DNA of 64,000 bases, from the NCBI RefSeq assembly GCF_900099915.1, contig NZ_FNDB01000004.1:62001-126000 (forward strand), in the 5' to 3' direction. Below, piece by piece: positions 22,674 to 31,072 of the stretch. The notes under the pieces were generated by a model that had not been told where the DNA came from, did not search any database, and worked only from the letters and a program-made list of their open reading frames with translations. The DNA is from Flavobacterium omnivorum. GTDB lineage: Bacteria > Bacteroidota > Bacteroidia > Flavobacteriales > Flavobacteriaceae. Each line of letters begins with the position of its first letter. The stretch's first letter is position 1. The position numbers and the translations under genes are program-made.

Positions 22674-23807
22674 TTAATACTTTACATATTCGGTTATTTC
22701 GAGGCCATATCCTATCATACCAACTCGTTTAGTACCCTCTGTATTGGAAACTAATCTTATTTTTGAGATATCAATATCATGTAAAATTTGCGCGCCAATT
22801 CCAAAATCCTTACTATCTATAATGATTTTTGGTGCTTTCATTTGTCCAGATTCTTGCAATGATTTAAGTTCAGTAAGGCGACTAAGTAAATTCACTGATT
22901 GCATGTCTTGATTGATAAAAATGAAAGCGCCTTTGCCGTGTTCATTAATAACCTTGAACATATCGTCTAGTTGCTGATCAACGTTATTAGTTAGAGTACC
23001 CAATAAGTCATTATTAACTTGTGTGGAATGGATTCTAGTTAATATTGGTTCTCCTAAATTCCATGTCCCTTTAGTTAAAGCGATGTGTATTTGTTTATTG
23101 GTGGTTTGTTGGTACGCTCGCAACCTGAAATTACCAAAGCGAGTCTCAATATCAAAATCTTCCTTTTTAATAATTAAGCTGTCATGTTGCATTCGGTAGG
23201 CAACTAATGCTTCAATTGAAACTAATTTTAAATCGAATTTTTTTGCTACCGCTACTAACTGCGGAAGTCGCGCCATGGTTCCATCTTCATTCATTATTTC
23301 TACAATCACACCAGCTGATTTAAACCCAGCTAAACGAGCAAAATCAATTGCTGCCTCTGTATGCCCCGTTCTTCTTAAAACACCACCTTGTTTAGCGATA
23401 AGAGGGAAAATATGACCTGGTCTTGCCAAATCATGCGGTTTAGTTTCTGGATTGACCAGTGCTAAAACTGTTTTTGCTCTATCTGCTGCAGAGATCCCTG
23501 TTGTTACGCCGTTTCCTCTTAAATCTACTGAAACCGTGAACGCAGTTTCCATTGGATCCGTATTATTAGTAACCATAACATGTAATCCTAATTCTTTGCA
23601 ACGGCTTTCTGTCAACGGAGCACATATTAATCCTCGGCCGTGTGTGGCCATGAAATTAATCATTTCTGGAGTCACTTTTTCGGCTGCAGCCAAAAAATCA
23701 CCTTCGTTTTCTCGATCTTCATCATCTACAACGATTATGATTTTTCCCTGACGAATAGCTTCTATTGCTTCTTCAATTGTATTGAGTTCTATTTTATTTA
23801 AGTCCAT
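22674..23807 (-). CDS. ribB: 3,4-dihydroxy-2-butanone 4-phosphate synthase with a degenerate GTP cyclohydrolase II domain
   Basis: This 377-residue RibBA-type protein makes DHBP from ribulose 5-phosphate for riboflavin synthesis. The N-terminal DHBP synthase half (about 1-205) is intact: DDEDRENEGD, HGRGLIC, TGISAADRAKT, RPGHIFPL and RRTGHTEAAIDFARLAG are all present. The C-terminal half still aligns with GTP cyclohydrolase II (IHSTQVNNDLLGTL in place of the usual HSxC-x-GD-GS-CDC). All three zinc cysteines are replaced (Q, N and V), so that activity is probably lost. A separate ribA must then exist elsewhere. It is the last gene of the ftsK-lolA-lptF/G-ribB operon, 8 bp after the permease. 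Confidence 0.9.
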   Translation of the reverse strand: MDLNKIELNTIEEAIEAIRQGKIIIVVDDEDRENEGDFLAAAEKVTPEMINFMATHGRGLICAPLTESRCKELGLHVMVTNNTDPMETAFTVSVDLRGNGVTTGISAADRAKTVLALVNPETKPHDLARPGHIFPLIAKQGGVLRRTGHTEAAIDFARLAGFKSAGVIVEIMNEDGTMARLPQLVAVAKKFDLKLVSIEALVAYRMQHDSLIIKKEDFDIETRFGNFRLRAYQQTTNKQIHIALTKGTWNLGEPILTRIHSTQVNNDLLGTLTNNVDQQLDDMFKVINEHGKGAFIFINQDMQSVNLLSRLTELKSLQESGQMKAPKIIIDSKDFGIGAQILHDIDISKIRLVSNTEGTKRVGMIGYGLEITEYVKY

Positions 23808-23815
23808 TGTGGGTA

Positions 23816-25249
23816 TTAGTTTCGTGATGGGAATATTTTTTTAAGTACTTTTTGAAAGGGAGCCAAAATGACATCCATGTTTATTAATCCAATATCGTTT
23901 GTAGCTCTATAGGTCAATAATACTGCTAATGGTGTCAAAATAATTGAAGATAACCAAGCGCCCATAAAGGGGGTCATTCCGTTTTCTTGAGCAATCCTTT
24001 TTCCAAAAGTATTTATAAAATGAAAGGTGATGAATATTAAAACGGCAAAAACAATAGGAAGACCGAGACCTCCTTTTCTAATAATAGCTCCTAAAGGTGC
24101 ACCGATAAAAAACATTAAAAAACAAGCAAATACAATTACAAATTTGTCATAATAAGCAAGTAAATGTCTGTTTATATTTTTTTGTTTATTAAAAAAATCA
24201 GTTTTAGAAGTATCAATCGAGTAGGTTGTACTAGCCACATTGCTACTCGCTATTTTTAAAATATCCGATTTTTGTTGATTGGTAAATAACGACAAGATGT
24301 TATTGGGAAGTGGTTTGCTTTTTGCAGACGCGATAAGCTGTTTTTTCGCAGGGAAAGCAATTCTGCTATTGCTGTTCTCTGTAAACGAAATGATATCGGT
24401 TTTCATGTTTTTATTTAATGAATCTAACGTGTAATTAAGTTCGTTAACGGTAAGCATTGTATTTGTATTAGCTACGGATTCATCATTTACATCCACGTTA
24501 TTCAATTCTGATAAATCGATATTAATGATTTGCTTTTTAAAAGAGCTTTTTGCAAAAGGCATTTTACTGCGGTCCTCGTATTTTTTTGGAACAATATCCT
24601 CATAATAATAGCCATTATTAAGTACTAATTGGAGAATACTAGATTCTTCACTACTTATTAATTCTCCGTCTTTTGCTTTTATAACGGTTTTACTACCGTC
24701 ACCAATTTTTGACTTTTTATGAATTGTAATGCCAGTAAGCGTATTGCCTTCAGCACCACTTTTTTTATTGACTTTGATATTATAAAAGCCAACGTCATTA
24801 AATTGCCCTTCGGTTATAGCCAAAGCGGGTTTTACTTGCGCAATATTTTTTCTGAAATTGATAAACTTATATTCGGCATAAGGAATTACATTATTTGAAA
24901 AGAAGAAAGCAACGATACTTAATAAAACAATAAATACGGTTAAACTTCTCATGGCCCGTTGTAGCGAAATTCCAGAAGATTTCATTGCTGCAAATTCATA
25001 ATTCTCCGCTAAATTTCCAAAAGTCATTATTGAAGATAAGAGTATCGAAAGGGGTAAAACTAGGGGTACGATTCTAGGCATAGAAAAAGCCAGGAATTTA
25101 ATAATCATTAATAGATCTAAATCTTTCCCGGCTAATTCCGATATAAATAACCAAACGGTTTGAAGTATGAATATAAAAAATAGGATTACAAATACAGTAG
25201 TAAATGTAGTCAAAAAGGTTTTTAATAAGTATTTGTCAAGAATTTTCAC
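23816..25249 (-). CDS. LptF/LptG family (YjgP/YjgQ) lipopolysaccharide export permease
   Basis: This 477-residue inner membrane protein starts MKILDKYLLKTFLTTFTTVF. It has six predicted membrane helices in the family pattern, three at each end (about 12-40, 55-80, 95-120 and three after 355), around a large periplasmic beta-jellyroll-like domain (about 130-345). With LptB it would form the ABC transporter that extracts LPS from the inner membrane and passes it to the Lpt bridge. The gene lies 8 bp after a LolA-like carrier gene and 8 bp before ribB, so envelope assembly genes are grouped here. F or G cannot be told apart by eye. Confidence 0.9.
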   Translation of the reverse strand: MKILDKYLLKTFLTTFTTVFVILFFIFILQTVWLFISELAGKDLDLLMIIKFLAFSMPRIVPLVLPLSILLSSIMTFGNLAENYEFAAMKSSGISLQRAMRSLTVFIVLLSIVAFFFSNNVIPYAEYKFINFRKNIAQVKPALAITEGQFNDVGFYNIKVNKKSGAEGNTLTGITIHKKSKIGDGSKTVIKAKDGELISSEESSILQLVLNNGYYYEDIVPKKYEDRSKMPFAKSSFKKQIINIDLSELNNVDVNDESVANTNTMLTVNELNYTLDSLNKNMKTDIISFTENSNSRIAFPAKKQLIASAKSKPLPNNILSLFTNQQKSDILKIASSNVASTTYSIDTSKTDFFNKQKNINRHLLAYYDKFVIVFACFLMFFIGAPLGAIIRKGGLGLPIVFAVLIFITFHFINTFGKRIAQENGMTPFMGAWLSSIILTPLAVLLTYRATNDIGLINMDVILAPFQKVLKKIFPSRN

Positions 25250-25257
25250 CTAGTACA

Positions 25258-25947
25258 TTAATCTAATTTGTTGATGTAGTAATTTGGATATTTACTCCCC
25301 GCAAATGTAAATTGATTTTTTGACAAAGGTTGGTTGGTTTTAAAAGAATTAACCGTTAATGTTGTCTTTGTTCCTTTTTTACCTACTTCAATCAAATTAT
25401 AAATGTGTTTTGTTTGCACATCGATTCCCAGTAATACTTCTTTTCTTTGGTCTTTTGCACTTACAGGAACCAGTTTGATGTATTGAATTTTTCTTCCTTT
25501 TACATTTTGCAAAATATCCATGCTGTATTTGTAACCAGAATTGAAAAAAGTAAGCATTTTAGAAGGTGTTATAGAATCATCATCTTTTTCATTAACAGTA
25601 GAAATGGTGATTTCTTCATCCTCTGGAACTATAGTGTAAGTTTTTTGTCCGTCAAATATTTTTGTAACTCCCATAAAGTTCAAAACATATTGATTTCCTT
25701 TCATGGTAACATTTCCTTTACTATCTTGATTAATGTTCTCTTTTGCATTATTCAGAGAATATTTAAAATCAATTGTTATGTTGTTATAGCTTTTAACTTT
25801 AGCTGTAACTTGATCTAAAAGATCTTTTGCTTTCTTGTCTTGTGCTTGAATCGAAAAACCAAAAAGGAATAAGGCCATTATAAAAAGGAGTCTTTTGCCC
25901 ATAGTTTGTGTATAATTTTGTTTAGAATCTTGAATGTTTGATTTCAT
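25258..25947 (-). CDS. LolA family outer membrane lipoprotein carrier protein
   Basis: The start is set at MKSNIQDSKQNY, whose ATG lies 4 bp after the ftsK stop; further upstream codons would overlap ftsK, and MGKRLLFIMALF 15 codons in is a second candidate that gives a textbook signal peptide (FLFGFSIQAQ cleavage). The mature part, about 190 residues, shows the LolA-like beta structure (VKSYNNITIDFKYSLNN, GNQYVLNFMGVTKIFDGQKTYTIVPEDEEI, ITPSKMLTFFNSGYKY). LolA carries lipoproteins through the periplasm to the outer membrane. The operon with ftsK upstream and an LPS permease downstream is common in flavobacteria. Confidence 0.85.
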   Translation of the reverse strand: MKSNIQDSKQNYTQTMGKRLLFIMALFLFGFSIQAQDKKAKDLLDQVTAKVKSYNNITIDFKYSLNNAKENINQDSKGNVTMKGNQYVLNFMGVTKIFDGQKTYTIVPEDEEITISTVNEKDDDSITPSKMLTFFNSGYKYSMDILQNVKGRKIQYIKLVPVSAKDQRKEVLLGIDVQTKHIYNLIEVGKKGTKTTLTVNSFKTNQPLSKNQFTFAGSKYPNYYINKLD

Positions 25948-25951
25948 TGTA

Positions 25952-28399
25952 TTAATTGTTTTGTTCATTGTTGAAAAATTGATCAAGAGAACTCATATCT
26001 AGAATGTTTACACTTCGTGCTTTACTTCCTTCAAACGGGCCAACAATTCCAGCAGCTTCTAATTGATCGATTAATCGGCCGGCTCTGTTGTAGCCTAATT
26101 TTAGTTTTCTTTGTAGCAAGGAAGCCGATCCTTGTTGTGCATTTACAATTATTTCTGCGGCTTCTCTAAACAAAGTATCTCTATCGGATATGTTCATATC
26201 AAGATTAATGCCACTTTCCTCTCCAACGAACTCTGGAAGTAAATAAGCGGTCGCATATGCTTTTTGAGAGCCAATGAATTCTGTTATCTTTTCTACTTCT
26301 GGTGTATCTATAAAAGCGCATTGTACCCGTACCACATCATTTCCATTCGTGTAAAGCATATCACCACGTCCTATCAATTGATCAGCACCCTGAGTATCCA
26401 GAATAGTTCTGGAATCAATTTTTGAGGTAACTCTAAAAGCAATTCTAGCCGGGAAATTGGCTTTTATCAAACCTGTAATTACATTTACTGATGGTCTTTG
26501 CGTGGCAATGATCAGGTGAATTCCGATGGCTCGCGCCAGTTGTGCTAAACGGGCTATAGGAACTTCGACTTCTTTACCGGCAGTCATTATCAAATCGGCA
26601 AACTCATCAACAACAAGGACGATGTATGGTAAAAATCGGTGACCGTTTTCAGGATTCAGTTTTCGAGCCTTAAATTTATCATTGTATTCTTTGATGTTAC
26701 GCACCATAGCATCTTTCAATAAAGAATAACGGTTATCCATTTCAACACAAAGGGAATTTAACGTATTTACCACTTTTGCATTGTCAGTAATAATAGCGTC
26801 ATCCATATCCGGAAGTTTCGCTAAATAATGTCTTTCAATTTTATTAAAAAGTGTCAACTCTACTTTTTTAGGATCTACCAAAACAAATTTAACTTCGGCT
26901 GGATGTTTTTTGTATAAAAGCGAAGTCAGCACAGCATTCAATCCAACCGATTTTCCTTGTCCAGTAGCTCCTGCCATCAATAAGTGAGGCATTTTGGCTA
27001 AATCCACCACAAAAGTTTCGTTCGAAATTGTTTTTCCAAGCGCGATTGGTAATTCCATTTCGGCTTCTTGAAATTTGGCTGAGCCAATAACACTCTTCAT
27101 CGACACCATTGTTGGATTTTTGTTAGGAACCTCAATTCCTATCGTTCCTTTTCCTGGGATCGGCGCAATAATCCGAATACCCAATGCCGACAGCGATAAG
27201 GCAATATCATCTTCTAAACTCTTAATTTTAGAAATTCGAATTCCCGCTTCCGGTACAATTTCATATAAAGTTACTGATGGTCCAACAGTTGCTTTTATTT
27301 GAGCAATCTCTATTTTGTAATTGCGAAGCGTATCTACGATTCGGTTTTTATTTTCTTCTAATTCTTCTTGGTTGATGGTAATTCCTCCAGTTGAATATTC
27401 CTTTAATAAATCGATTGTGGGGAATTTGTAATTGGATAAATCCAAAGTTGGATCGAATAATCCAAAGTCAGCTACTAATCTTGATGCCAAGTTTTCCTCA
27501 ATAATGTCCTCTTCAGGTGCTGTTTCTATAACAAAAGTATCTAAGGGATTGGAAATTATTTCGGGAGTTGCGATGGGTGTAACTTCCATGGCAAGCGGCT
27601 TCGCGATAGGATCCCTGTTGATATCAGAGGAATGGCTGATGGTTGGCTTTAAAGCTTCTTTATTGATTTCGAATTGTGAACCATTCGTTTTGATGTGAAT
27701 GGTATCTAATTCTTCTTCGACAACTGCAAATTCCTCTAAATTATAATCTCCTTTTTTAGTATTAAAAGGAGTAGGGATAGCAACGGCTTTAATTTCTTTT
27801 TTGGTATTTTCAAAAAAGGATTGAATACTTTCAGGCGAAAGTTTGATTTTAAAAATCACGTAGATGATTAATCCAAACAATAAAATCAATAAAGTTCCTG
27901 GTTTTCCAATGTAATCTTGGAGAAATAAATTCAATTCGTACCCAATTGTCCCACCTAATTCAGGCGCTGACGTTGCGAAAAAACCAAATAGTATGGATAA
28001 AATAATAATTACAAATAAATCCCAAAACCAGATGGTCTTTAATTTTCGTACACTTATACCCAGCACCATATAAATTCCAGAGAGGAAAAACAAACGCACA
28101 AATATAAATGCTGCAATCCCAAATCCTTTGTAAATAAGTAAATCAGCCAAGAAGGCGCCAAATTTCCCGAGCCAGTTTTGGACGATCTCAGATCTATTAG
28201 TTAATTCTTGAACGGCACTTTGATCTTGTTGTCCGTAAATAAAAAACGACACAAAGGCAAATAGTAAAGCAACGGAGAATAAAACCAGTAAAGCACCAAA
28301 TACAATTTTATGTTGTTTGGTTAAATGCAATGGAATTTTCGCCTCTGATTTAGTATCGGTTTTTTTGTTCAAAGGGACTGTTTTTGTTGTTTTTGCCAT
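25952..28399 (-). CDS. ftsK: DNA translocase FtsK/SpoIIIE
   Basis: This 815-residue protein has four N-terminal membrane helices (about 30-185), a short linker, then the alpha-beta motor. The Walker A motif GATGQGKSVGLNAV is at about 472-485 and the Walker B part VLVVDEFADLIM at about 600. The C-terminal gamma winged-helix domain (about 745-812, LLQRKLKLGYNRAGRLIDQLEAAGIVGP) binds the polar KOPS-type sequences. FtsK pumps chromosome ends apart at the division septum and activates XerCD. The linker is much shorter than in Escherichia coli, usual for Bacteroidota. It is followed directly by lolA. Confidence 0.95.
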   Translation of the reverse strand: MAKTTKTVPLNKKTDTKSEAKIPLHLTKQHKIVFGALLVLFSVALLFAFVSFFIYGQQDQSAVQELTNRSEIVQNWLGKFGAFLADLLIYKGFGIAAFIFVRLFFLSGIYMVLGISVRKLKTIWFWDLFVIIILSILFGFFATSAPELGGTIGYELNLFLQDYIGKPGTLLILLFGLIIYVIFKIKLSPESIQSFFENTKKEIKAVAIPTPFNTKKGDYNLEEFAVVEEELDTIHIKTNGSQFEINKEALKPTISHSSDINRDPIAKPLAMEVTPIATPEIISNPLDTFVIETAPEEDIIEENLASRLVADFGLFDPTLDLSNYKFPTIDLLKEYSTGGITINQEELEENKNRIVDTLRNYKIEIAQIKATVGPSVTLYEIVPEAGIRISKIKSLEDDIALSLSALGIRIIAPIPGKGTIGIEVPNKNPTMVSMKSVIGSAKFQEAEMELPIALGKTISNETFVVDLAKMPHLLMAGATGQGKSVGLNAVLTSLLYKKHPAEVKFVLVDPKKVELTLFNKIERHYLAKLPDMDDAIITDNAKVVNTLNSLCVEMDNRYSLLKDAMVRNIKEYNDKFKARKLNPENGHRFLPYIVLVVDEFADLIMTAGKEVEVPIARLAQLARAIGIHLIIATQRPSVNVITGLIKANFPARIAFRVTSKIDSRTILDTQGADQLIGRGDMLYTNGNDVVRVQCAFIDTPEVEKITEFIGSQKAYATAYLLPEFVGEESGINLDMNISDRDTLFREAAEIIVNAQQGSASLLQRKLKLGYNRAGRLIDQLEAAGIVGPFEGSKARSVNILDMSSLDQFFNNEQNN

Positions 28400-28418
28400 T
28401 CTTTTTTTGTGCTACTAC

Positions 28419-28796
28419 CTAAAAAATAAGTGGTATATATATGATTAATCCAATTATTATCGCTGTCATAGCGGCAAAAAACACCGCTCCCGCAGCAATA
28501 TCTTTAATGAAGCCAATTCTTTCATGATAATTAGGATGAATAAAATCGGCTATTTTTTCAACGGCTGTATTCAAACCTTCAACACTTAAAACCAGTCCGA
28601 TAGCTAAGGTTTGAAAAAGCCATTCCGTTTTGGTAATACCAAAATAAAAACCTGCTGTGGTAACCAAAATCCCTAAAGAAAATTGGACCATAACGCTGTG
28701 TTCAGTGGTGATTAGTTTTAAAGCGCCTTTAAGGGCATACGAAACACTTTTTAATCTTCCTGAAAAAAAAGTATTGTCTTTTTGGAATTCCATCAA
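28419..28796 (-). CDS. dgkA: Diacylglycerol/undecaprenol kinase family protein
   Basis: This 125-residue membrane protein has three helices. The family motif is present: a short N-terminal amphipathic part (GRLKSVSYALKGALKLITTEHSVMVQFS), then LSVEGLNTAVEKIADF, where the Glu is catalytic, then a final helix. It phosphorylates diacylglycerol or undecaprenol with ATP, most likely undecaprenol in this phylum (inference). It lies between tpx (7 bp gap) and ftsK (19 bp gap) in one operon. Confidence 0.9.
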   Translation of the reverse strand: MMEFQKDNTFFSGRLKSVSYALKGALKLITTEHSVMVQFSLGILVTTAGFYFGITKTEWLFQTLAIGLVLSVEGLNTAVEKIADFIHPNYHERIGFIKDIAAGAVFFAAMTAIIIGLIIYIPLIF

Positions 28797-28803
28797 GTTA
28801 TGA

Positions 28804-29301
28804 TTAAAGTACGGCTAATGCAGCTTCATAATTTGGTTCATCAGCAATTTCAGGTACTTGTTCTGTATGGATAATTGTTCCGTTTTCATCAAGAACGATA
28901 ACAACTCTTGAATGCAATCCAGCCAAAGGTCCGTCCAAAATTTCCAAACCATTAGTTTTGCCAAATTCACCGTCTTGAAAATCAGATAAATTAACTACAT
29001 TATCTAGTCCTTCAGCACCACAAAAACGTTTTTGTGCAAATGGTAAGTCTCTTGAAACACATAAAACAGTGGTATTTTCTGAGGCACTGGCACTTTCATT
29101 AAATTTTCTAACGGATGCTGCGCAAGTTCCTGTATCAACACTAGGAAAAATATTTAAGACTAGTTTTTTACCCGCAAAATCACTTAATGAAACGACTGAT
29201 AAATCTGTTTTAACTAATTTGAAATCAGCCATTTTAGTGCCTACTTTTGGTAATTCTCCTGAAGTGTGGATTGGATTTCCGCCTAATGTTATTGAAGCCA
29301 T
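28804..29301 (-). CDS. tpx: Thiol peroxidase (atypical 2-Cys peroxiredoxin)
   Basis: This 165-residue protein has the peroxidatic Cys60 in [15 protein letters not shown] and the resolving Cys94 in QKRFCGAEG. These are the spacing and context of Escherichia coli Tpx (Cys61/Cys95). It reduces lipid and other hydroperoxides using thioredoxin. It is the first gene of the tpx-dgkA-ftsK-lolA-lptF/G-ribB run, with a promoter-like box 24 bp upstream. A thioredoxin gene lies 560 bp away on the same strand. Confidence 0.95.
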   Translation of the reverse strand: MASITLGGNPIHTSGELPKVGTKMADFKLVKTDLSVVSLSDFAGKKLVLNIFPSVDTGTCAASVRKFNESASASENTTVLCVSRDLPFAQKRFCGAEGLDNVVNLSDFQDGEFGKTNGLEILDGPLAGLHSRVVIVLDENGTIIHTEQVPEIADEPNYEAALAVL

Positions 29302-29324
29302 AATGTTTGTTTTTTTGTGAGGTT

Positions 29325-29360
29325 CAAAAGTATGAAAATTATTTAAGAATAAGTTCTCAA
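29325..29360 (-). promoter_or_regulatory. Promoter of the tpx operon
   Basis: On the minus strand TACTTTTG (29332-29325) matches TAnnTTTG, with a TTG 25 bp further upstream (29360-29358), a slightly long spacing. The box is 24 bp before the tpx start. The same box, TACTTTTG, stands before the AhpC-like gene. Confidence 0.5.
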
Positions 29361-29430
29361 ATAGTGGTTTAAAGTTTGCTTTCTGGATGGATGTGTAAAC
29401 CTTTAGAGTATAAAGTGTTGTGGAAATGGC

Positions 29431-29461
29431 ATAAAAAAACGCACTCGTTTAGGAGTGCGTT
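29431..29461 (-). terminator. Terminator after the DUF6952 gene
   Basis: AACGCACTC (29438-29446) and GAGTGCGTT (29453-29461) form a 9-bp stem with a 6-base loop. On the minus strand it is followed by a T run (plus-strand A run at 29433-29439). Confidence 0.8.
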
Positions 29462-29487
29462 CTGAAATTAGGCATTGCAACTTTATA

Positions 29488-29745
29488 TTATTTGTCGATA
29501 GAACCCAAAACACGTTTCATAAAAGAGTTCAAAGCCTCCTTTTTATCTGTTCCAGTTTTTACCAGTTTATTTACTTCTAAAGCACCATACATATTCGAAA
29601 TTAATTCCCCAATTACATCTAATTCTTCCTCTTTCAAAGATGGAATTTCACTCATTGCTTCCAAAACTTCAATAGTTTCGATGATGTAATCTTCATCATT
29701 TTCTTCTATAAATTGTGTCAAATGCTTAATTACAGGTAATTTCAT
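29488..29745 (-). CDS. DUF6952 family small acidic protein
   Basis: This 85-residue soluble protein is rich in Glu and Asp (MKLPVIKHLTQFIEENDEDYI ... LEAMSEIPSLKEEELDVIGELI) and probably all helical. It fits the flavobacterial DUF6952 family by recognition. It stands after a thioredoxin and an AhpC-like peroxiredoxin on the same strand, an order I associate with flavobacteria, suggesting a link to redox or oxidative-stress biology (inference). A terminator follows 27 bp downstream. Confidence 0.8.
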   Translation of the reverse strand: MKLPVIKHLTQFIEENDEDYIIETIEVLEAMSEIPSLKEEELDVIGELISNMYGALEVNKLVKTGTDKKEALNSFMKRVLGSIDK

Positions 29746-29764
29746 TTTATTTTTTAAGTTTAAA

Positions 29765-29824
29765 GTTTAAGGTTTTAAAAGTTTAAGGTTTTAAAAGTTT
29801 AAGGTTTTAAAAGTTTAAGGTTTT
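29765..29824. repeat. 16-bp tandem repeat, 3.75 copies
   Basis: Three full units GTTTAAGGTTTTAAAA (29765-29812) and a partial fourth (29813-29824) lie between the thioredoxin and DUF6952 genes. A related AAACTTTAAA lies just beyond. Probably a length-variable intergenic microsatellite. Confidence 0.9.
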
Positions 29825-29861
29825 GAACTGCAGATGTATTAAACTTTAAACTAAGAAATCA

Positions 29862-30170
29862 TTAAACGATTTCGTTCACTAATTCAATTAGCACTTCTTG
29901 CTTGTTTGTTTGTGTTTCGTTCACCAGTTTACCATTCACAAAAGTTGCAAAAGTAGGCAAGTTGCTCACGTTAGCAAGTTTTCTGGATTCAGGAAAATTC
30001 TCAGCATCTACAAGAGCAAATGTGATCGCTTCGTTTTCTATAGCTAATTTTTTGAATTTTGGTTTCATAATTCGGCAATTTCCGCACCATGAGGCCGAAA
30101 ATTGAACGACTACTTTTTCATTTTTGGTAATTAAATCCTGCAGCGTGTCTTCCGTTAATTCGATTAACAT
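29862..30170 (-). CDS. Thioredoxin family protein
   Basis: The start is set at MLIELTEDTLQDLI; the ten codons in front of it lie in the intergenic leader and lack family character. The 102-residue protein has one thioredoxin fold with the active site SASWCGNCRIMKP (Cys29, Cys32). CGNC replaces the classical CGPC, so the redox potential may differ. Its neighbours are an AhpC-like peroxiredoxin upstream and DUF6952 downstream on the same strand, so it is likely the electron donor for peroxide removal. Confidence 0.9.
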   Translation of the reverse strand: MLIELTEDTLQDLITKNEKVVVQFSASWCGNCRIMKPKFKKLAIENEAITFALVDAENFPESRKLANVSNLPTFATFVNGKLVNETQTNKQEVLIELVNEIV

Positions 30171-30293
30171 AAGTTTGTTTTTTAAGGTTGAAAGAGGCAA
30201 AGGTTCAAGGAGACAAAGTTTTTAGAACTTTGTGAATTTGCACAACAAAAACCTTTGTTGCTAGTGATCTTTGAACCTTTGTATCTTTTTATA

Positions 30294-30932
30294 TTAGTTT
30301 AAGCTTAAATATTCAGCAGTGCTTTCTCTGTCGGCGCTCATGGCTTCTTTTCCAGCTTCCCAGTTTGCAGGACAAACTTCCCCTTTTTCTTGAATGTGCG
30401 TGTACGCATCAACCATACGTAAATACTCATTTACATTACGACCTAACGGCATGTCGTTTACACTTTCGTGGAAAATTTTTCCAGTTTCATCAATTAGGTA
30501 AGTCGCTCTATAAGTTACATTAGATCCTTCAATTATAATAGAATCTGTTTCTTCGCTATAACCCGTTGATTCAATATCAAGGATTCCTAAAATATTAGAT
30601 AAATTTCTATTTGTATCAGCAAGAATAGGGTAGGTAACCCCTTCAATTCCACCATTATTTTTTGCGGTATTTAACCAAGCAAAATGTACTTCGTTTGTAT
30701 CACAAGATGCACCTATAACGATGGTATTTCTTTTTTCGAATTCTGGTAAAACCGCTTGAAAAGCATGTAATTCAGTTGGGCAAACAAAAGTGAAGTCTTT
30801 TGGGTACCAAAACAAAAGTACTTTTTTGTTATTATTTGTCGCTTCTTCAAATATGTTAATTTTTAAATTATCACCCATTTCAGAAATAGCATCTACTGCA
30901 ATACTTGGAAATTTTTTACCTACTAATGACAT
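30294..30932 (-). CDS. AhpC/TSA-type 2-Cys peroxiredoxin
   Basis: This 212-residue protein has the peroxidatic Cys51 in DFTFVCPTELHAF and the resolving Cys187 in GEVCPANWEAGKEAM, the pattern of typical 2-Cys peroxiredoxins. It reduces hydrogen peroxide and organic peroxides, recycled by thioredoxin or AhpF; the thioredoxin gene directly downstream is the obvious partner. Start MSLVGKKFPS follows a short A/T leader and a TACTTTTG promoter box 35 bp upstream. Confidence 0.92.
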   Translation of the reverse strand: MSLVGKKFPSIAVDAISEMGDNLKINIFEEATNNNKKVLLFWYPKDFTFVCPTELHAFQAVLPEFEKRNTIVIGASCDTNEVHFAWLNTAKNNGGIEGVTYPILADTNRNLSNILGILDIESTGYSEETDSIIIEGSNVTYRATYLIDETGKIFHESVNDMPLGRNVNEYLRMVDAYTHIQEKGEVCPANWEAGKEAMSADRESTAEYLSLN

Positions 30933-30966
30933 TTTATTTACTTTTTAAGTTAATTTTTTGATGGTG

Positions 30967-30974
30967 CAAAAGTA
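30967..30974 (-). promoter_or_regulatory. Promoter -7 box of the peroxiredoxin gene
   Basis: On the minus strand TACTTTTG fits TAnnTTTG and lies 35 bp upstream of the start codon. No well-spaced TTG is seen, so an activator may be needed (inference). Confidence 0.45.
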
Positions 30975-31072
30975 GACAGACAAAAGGGAAATTGAAATAA
31001 TTTTTAATTATAAATATTTATTTTAAAATAGGTAATTACTATGATTCTGCAATTAAGCTATTCACACGTAAA

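Noticed and set aside
29765..29824. CRISPR array
   Set aside because: The units are simple 16-bp tandem repeats without spacers. No CRISPR-like array or cas gene was seen anywhere in the window.
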